DNA of 9,339 nt, from assembly GCA_002724505.1 (NCBI GenBank), contig PBOV01000168.1, positions 1-9,339 on the forward strand, in the 5' to 3' direction. A model generated the notes under the pieces. That model had not been told where the DNA came from. It saw nothing but the letters and a program-made list of their open reading frames with translations, and did not search any database. Shown piece by piece: positions 7,486 to 9,339 of this stretch. The stretch's first letter is position 1; the number at the start of each line of letters is the position of its first letter. The position numbers were made by a program, and so were the translations under genes. The stretch comes from Rhodospirillaceae bacterium. Its GTDB lineage: Bacteria > Pseudomonadota > Alphaproteobacteria > MPNO01 > UBA2964.

Positions 7486-7499
7486 ATACGGTACCGTAT
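7486..7499. promoter_or_regulatory. Candidate operator: perfect 14-bp palindrome
   Basis: ATACGGTACCGTAT is fully self-complementary with no spacer and ends one base inside the -35 box of the promoter at 7499. Length and symmetry fit a TetR-dimer operator, and a TetR gene lies about 700 bp upstream. A repressor bound here would block RNA polymerase. The symmetry is seen directly; the partner protein is inferred. Confidence 0.65.
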
Positions 7500-7527
7500 T
7501 GACTCTTTACGGGCTCAAAAATATGTT
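7499..7527 (+). promoter_or_regulatory. Candidate sigma-70 promoter of the second UbiD gene
   Basis: TTGACT (7499-7504, five of six consensus bases) is followed after 17 bp by TATGTT (7522-7527, four of six). Transcription would start near 7534, leaving a leader of about 50 bases. The -35 box touches the 14-bp palindrome. Confidence 0.6.
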
Positions 7528-7583
7528 TCGGAAAATTCGAAAACCCATTCAAACTCAATATTCTCGAGGCAAAAGGGAAAAAA

Positions 7584-9326
7584 ATGTCTAAACCTGTCCG
7601 TGAACAAACGGCCTCTGACCGTGGTTATGTTGACCTCCATGAACATATAAATGCGCTGCGCGAGGCGGGCTTACTTTTTGAAGTCGATCGTAAAATCAAC
7701 AAGGATACTGAAATGCATCCTTTGGTAAGGTGGCAGTATCGCGGGGGGATTGAAGAGGAAGATCGCAAGGCTTGGATGTTCTCAAACGTCACAGACTCAA
7801 AAGGAAGGGAGTACGATATTCCCGTCTTGGTTGGAGGACTTGCCGCTAATAGTGCCGTTTACAAGCTTGGAATGGGGTGTGAGTTAGACCAGATAAAAGA
7901 AACATGGATCAAGGCTCTAAATAACCCAATTGATCCTGAGGAGGTCCCCTTTGATGAGGCGCCATGTCATGATTTGGTTTATGAAGGTGACGATTTATTA
8001 AACGGCTTCGGCGTCGATCAGATACCGGTGCCGATTTCTTCGCCAGGGTGGGATAACGCCCCATATTTTGCCGCTTCGCATTTTATTACAAAGGATCCAA
8101 CTAACGATATCCAAAATATGGGCAATTACCGTGCAATGGTTAAAGCACCTAATCGGGTTGGGTTTAACCCCTCGATTGAGTTGCGTACGGGCGGTTATAT
8201 GCATTGGGAGGAGTGGAAAAAACTTGGCAAGCCAATGCCTTGCGCCATTGTTATCGGAGCCCCGCCAATCGTTTCATTCACCGCAGTCCAGAAGGTGCCT
8301 GAGAAGTATGATGAGTTCCAAGTCTCCGGTGGTTTGTGCGGTAAGCCATTAAACGTCGTTAGGGCCAAGACAGTTGATCTTATGGTCCCGGCAGAGGCAG
8401 AAATTGTCATAGAGGGGTATATTTCGACAGAGCTATTGGAACCGGAGGCGCCATTTGGGGAAAGCCACGGCCATGTGAATCTTCAAGAATATAACGGCTT
8501 TATGGATGTGACGGCGGTAACGCGGCGCAAAGATGCCGTAATGGTGTCCTGGGTCAGCCAGGTTACGCCGTCTGAAAGTTCGGCGATCAAACGCCCCGCC
8601 TATGAGGCAGCTCAAATCGAGCATCTCCGAGACCATTTGGGGATTAAGGGAATTAAACACGTTTGCACTCACGAGCCATTAACATCTTTGCACAAGCTCA
8701 TTATCGCAGTCGTTGATCGTGATATGCCGCGAACAGAGATTTGGCGCGCACTCTACGGTATTGCCTCCCTGAGGCGAGCAGAAGGTAAGTGGGTCATTGC
8801 TGTAAATGAAGATATCGATCCTGACGATACGAACGCCGTATTTTGGGCGATGTCCTATCGCTGTAAACCTCACCGAGATGTTGAGATTCTCAAGAATAAG
8901 GACGAAGGGCATGGACCTCGCAGCCTTCAGGATTCTAATGATTCCGCTGTTTTGGTTGATGCGACGTTAAAGGAGACTTACCCACCGGTATCTCTACCCA
9001 AACGTGAATATATGGAAGGGGCTGCGGAGATTTGGTATGAACTCGGGTTGCCTAAACTAAAGCCACAACGCCCCTGGTATGGTTATGATATGGGTGAATG
9101 GAATGAAGATTTGGAAACTATGGCGCAGCGTGCTGTAAAGGGTGATTACTGGCAGACTGGTGAGATAATTGCACAAAAGCGCCGCGGTGATTTGAAGATG
9201 AATACCGAGGTGCGTACCCTCGGTGAGGGGACGCCGGGAGCCGGCGATAAAAAAGATAGGGGGGATTTGACATGGGACGGCTTGAAGGACGCGTCGCACT
9301 CGTTACGGGTGCCGCCCAAGGAATAG
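7584..9326 (+). CDS. UbiD-family (prenylated-FMN) decarboxylase, second paralog
   Basis: This 580-residue protein is clearly similar to the product of 4587-6239 along its whole length; for example, both share NKDTEMHPLVRWQ near the N-terminus. All expected catalytic and cofactor positions are present: NMGNYR (Asn178, Arg183), His207, Glu273 in PAEAEIVIEG, and EAPFGE (Glu288, Glu293), again followed by SHGH. The C-terminus is about 30 residues longer than the paralog's and polar. Its last 18 codons overlap the next gene, so the tail may be unconserved read-through. The ATG at 7584 has AGGG six bases upstream. The gene has its own candidate promoter and operator. Two paralogs in one cluster could decarboxylate successive intermediates, form a hetero-oligomer, or act on different substrates; the sequence does not decide between these. 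Confidence 0.94.
   Translation: MSKPVREQTASDRGYVDLHEHINALREAGLLFEVDRKINKDTEMHPLVRWQYRGGIEEEDRKAWMFSNVTDSKGREYDIPVLVGGLAANSAVYKLGMGCELDQIKETWIKALNNPIDPEEVPFDEAPCHDLVYEGDDLLNGFGVDQIPVPISSPGWDNAPYFAASHFITKDPTNDIQNMGNYRAMVKAPNRVGFNPSIELRTGGYMHWEEWKKLGKPMPCAIVIGAPPIVSFTAVQKVPEKYDEFQVSGGLCGKPLNVVRAKTVDLMVPAEAEIVIEGYISTELLEPEAPFGESHGHVNLQEYNGFMDVTAVTRRKDAVMVSWVSQVTPSESSAIKRPAYEAAQIEHLRDHLGIKGIKHVCTHEPLTSLHKLIIAVVDRDMPRTEIWRALYGIASLRRAEGKWVIAVNEDIDPDDTNAVFWAMSYRCKPHRDVEILKNKDEGHGPRSLQDSNDSAVLVDATLKETYPPVSLPKREYMEGAAEIWYELGLPKLKPQRPWYGYDMGEWNEDLETMAQRAVKGDYWQTGEIIAQKRRGDLKMNTEVRTLGEGTPGAGDKKDRGDLTWDGLKDASHSLRVPPKE
9258..9265 (+). promoter_or_regulatory. Ribosome binding site of the right-edge SDR, inside the UbiD gene
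   Basis: AGGGGGGA lies six bases before the ATG at 9272. It supports a real start inside the end of the UbiD coding region. Confidence 0.6.
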
Positions 9327-9339
9327 GGGCAGAATTCGC
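9272..9339 (+). CDS. Short-chain dehydrogenase/reductase (SDR), N-terminal part, cut by window edge
   Basis: The reading frame from 9272 gives MGRLEGRVALVTGAAQGIGAEF, the start of a classical SDR with the TGxxxGIG cofactor motif at residues 12-19. Only 22 codons are in the window, so coenzyme preference and substrate cannot be read. The start lies 55 bp before the UbiD stop codon in a different frame, which implies a shared transcript and possible translational coupling. It is a different SDR from the one at the left edge, as the first residues differ. It is short but distinctive, so the family call is fairly secure. Confidence 0.85.
   Translation, partial: MGRLEGRVALVTGAAQGIGAEF

Noticed and set aside
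7441..7650. Plus-strand 69-codon frame between the cupin and second UbiD genes
   Set aside because: It covers the hairpin, palindrome and promoter and overlaps the UbiD start in another frame. There is no ribosome site or recognisable motif.

Overview
The window looks like a catabolic gene cluster from a proteobacterium of roughly balanced GC content. A marine or freshwater alpha- or gammaproteobacterium is plausible, because TctA-type transporters with UbiD decarboxylases are common there, but no marker gene fixes the taxonomy. Gene calls rest on motifs read by eye in the translations; no database search was possible.

Layout. (1) 1-192, minus strand: N-terminus of a short-chain dehydrogenase/reductase (SDR) that runs off the left edge. 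(2) 193-644: divergent intergenic region with an inverted repeat (230-249) and a terminator-like hairpin (514-547) in the possible leader of the next gene. (3) 645-2771: a membrane protein in which a TctA-type permease is fused to a TctB-like C-terminal domain, followed by a strong intrinsic terminator (2785-2824). (4) 2908-4452: a FAD-dependent oxidoreductase of the fumarate reductase/FAD_binding_2 superfamily. (5) 4587-6239: a UbiD-family decarboxylase, stop-start overlapped by (6) a TetR-family regulator at 6239-6772. A perfect 33-bp tandem duplication straddles the regulator's stop codon. (7) 6891-7415: a single-domain cupin. (8) 7416-7583: a control region with a weak terminator-like hairpin, a perfect 14-bp palindrome abutting a -35 box, and a good -10. 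(9) 7584-9326: a second UbiD paralog. (10) From 9272: a second SDR, overlapping the end of that UbiD gene by 55 bp and cut by the right edge.

How the genes may work together (inference). The TctA/TctB fusion would import a carboxylated substrate, possibly an aromatic or unsaturated di- or tricarboxylate. The FAD enzyme and the SDRs would carry out redox steps, and the two UbiD enzymes would remove carboxyl groups using prenylated FMN. The cupin could be a small metal enzyme or a sensor/isomerase. The TetR protein, co-translated with the first UbiD, is the natural candidate to bind the palindrome in front of the second UbiD and so make the system substrate-inducible. No TctC binding protein and no UbiX prenyltransferase are in the window. 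The substrate cannot be read from the sequence.
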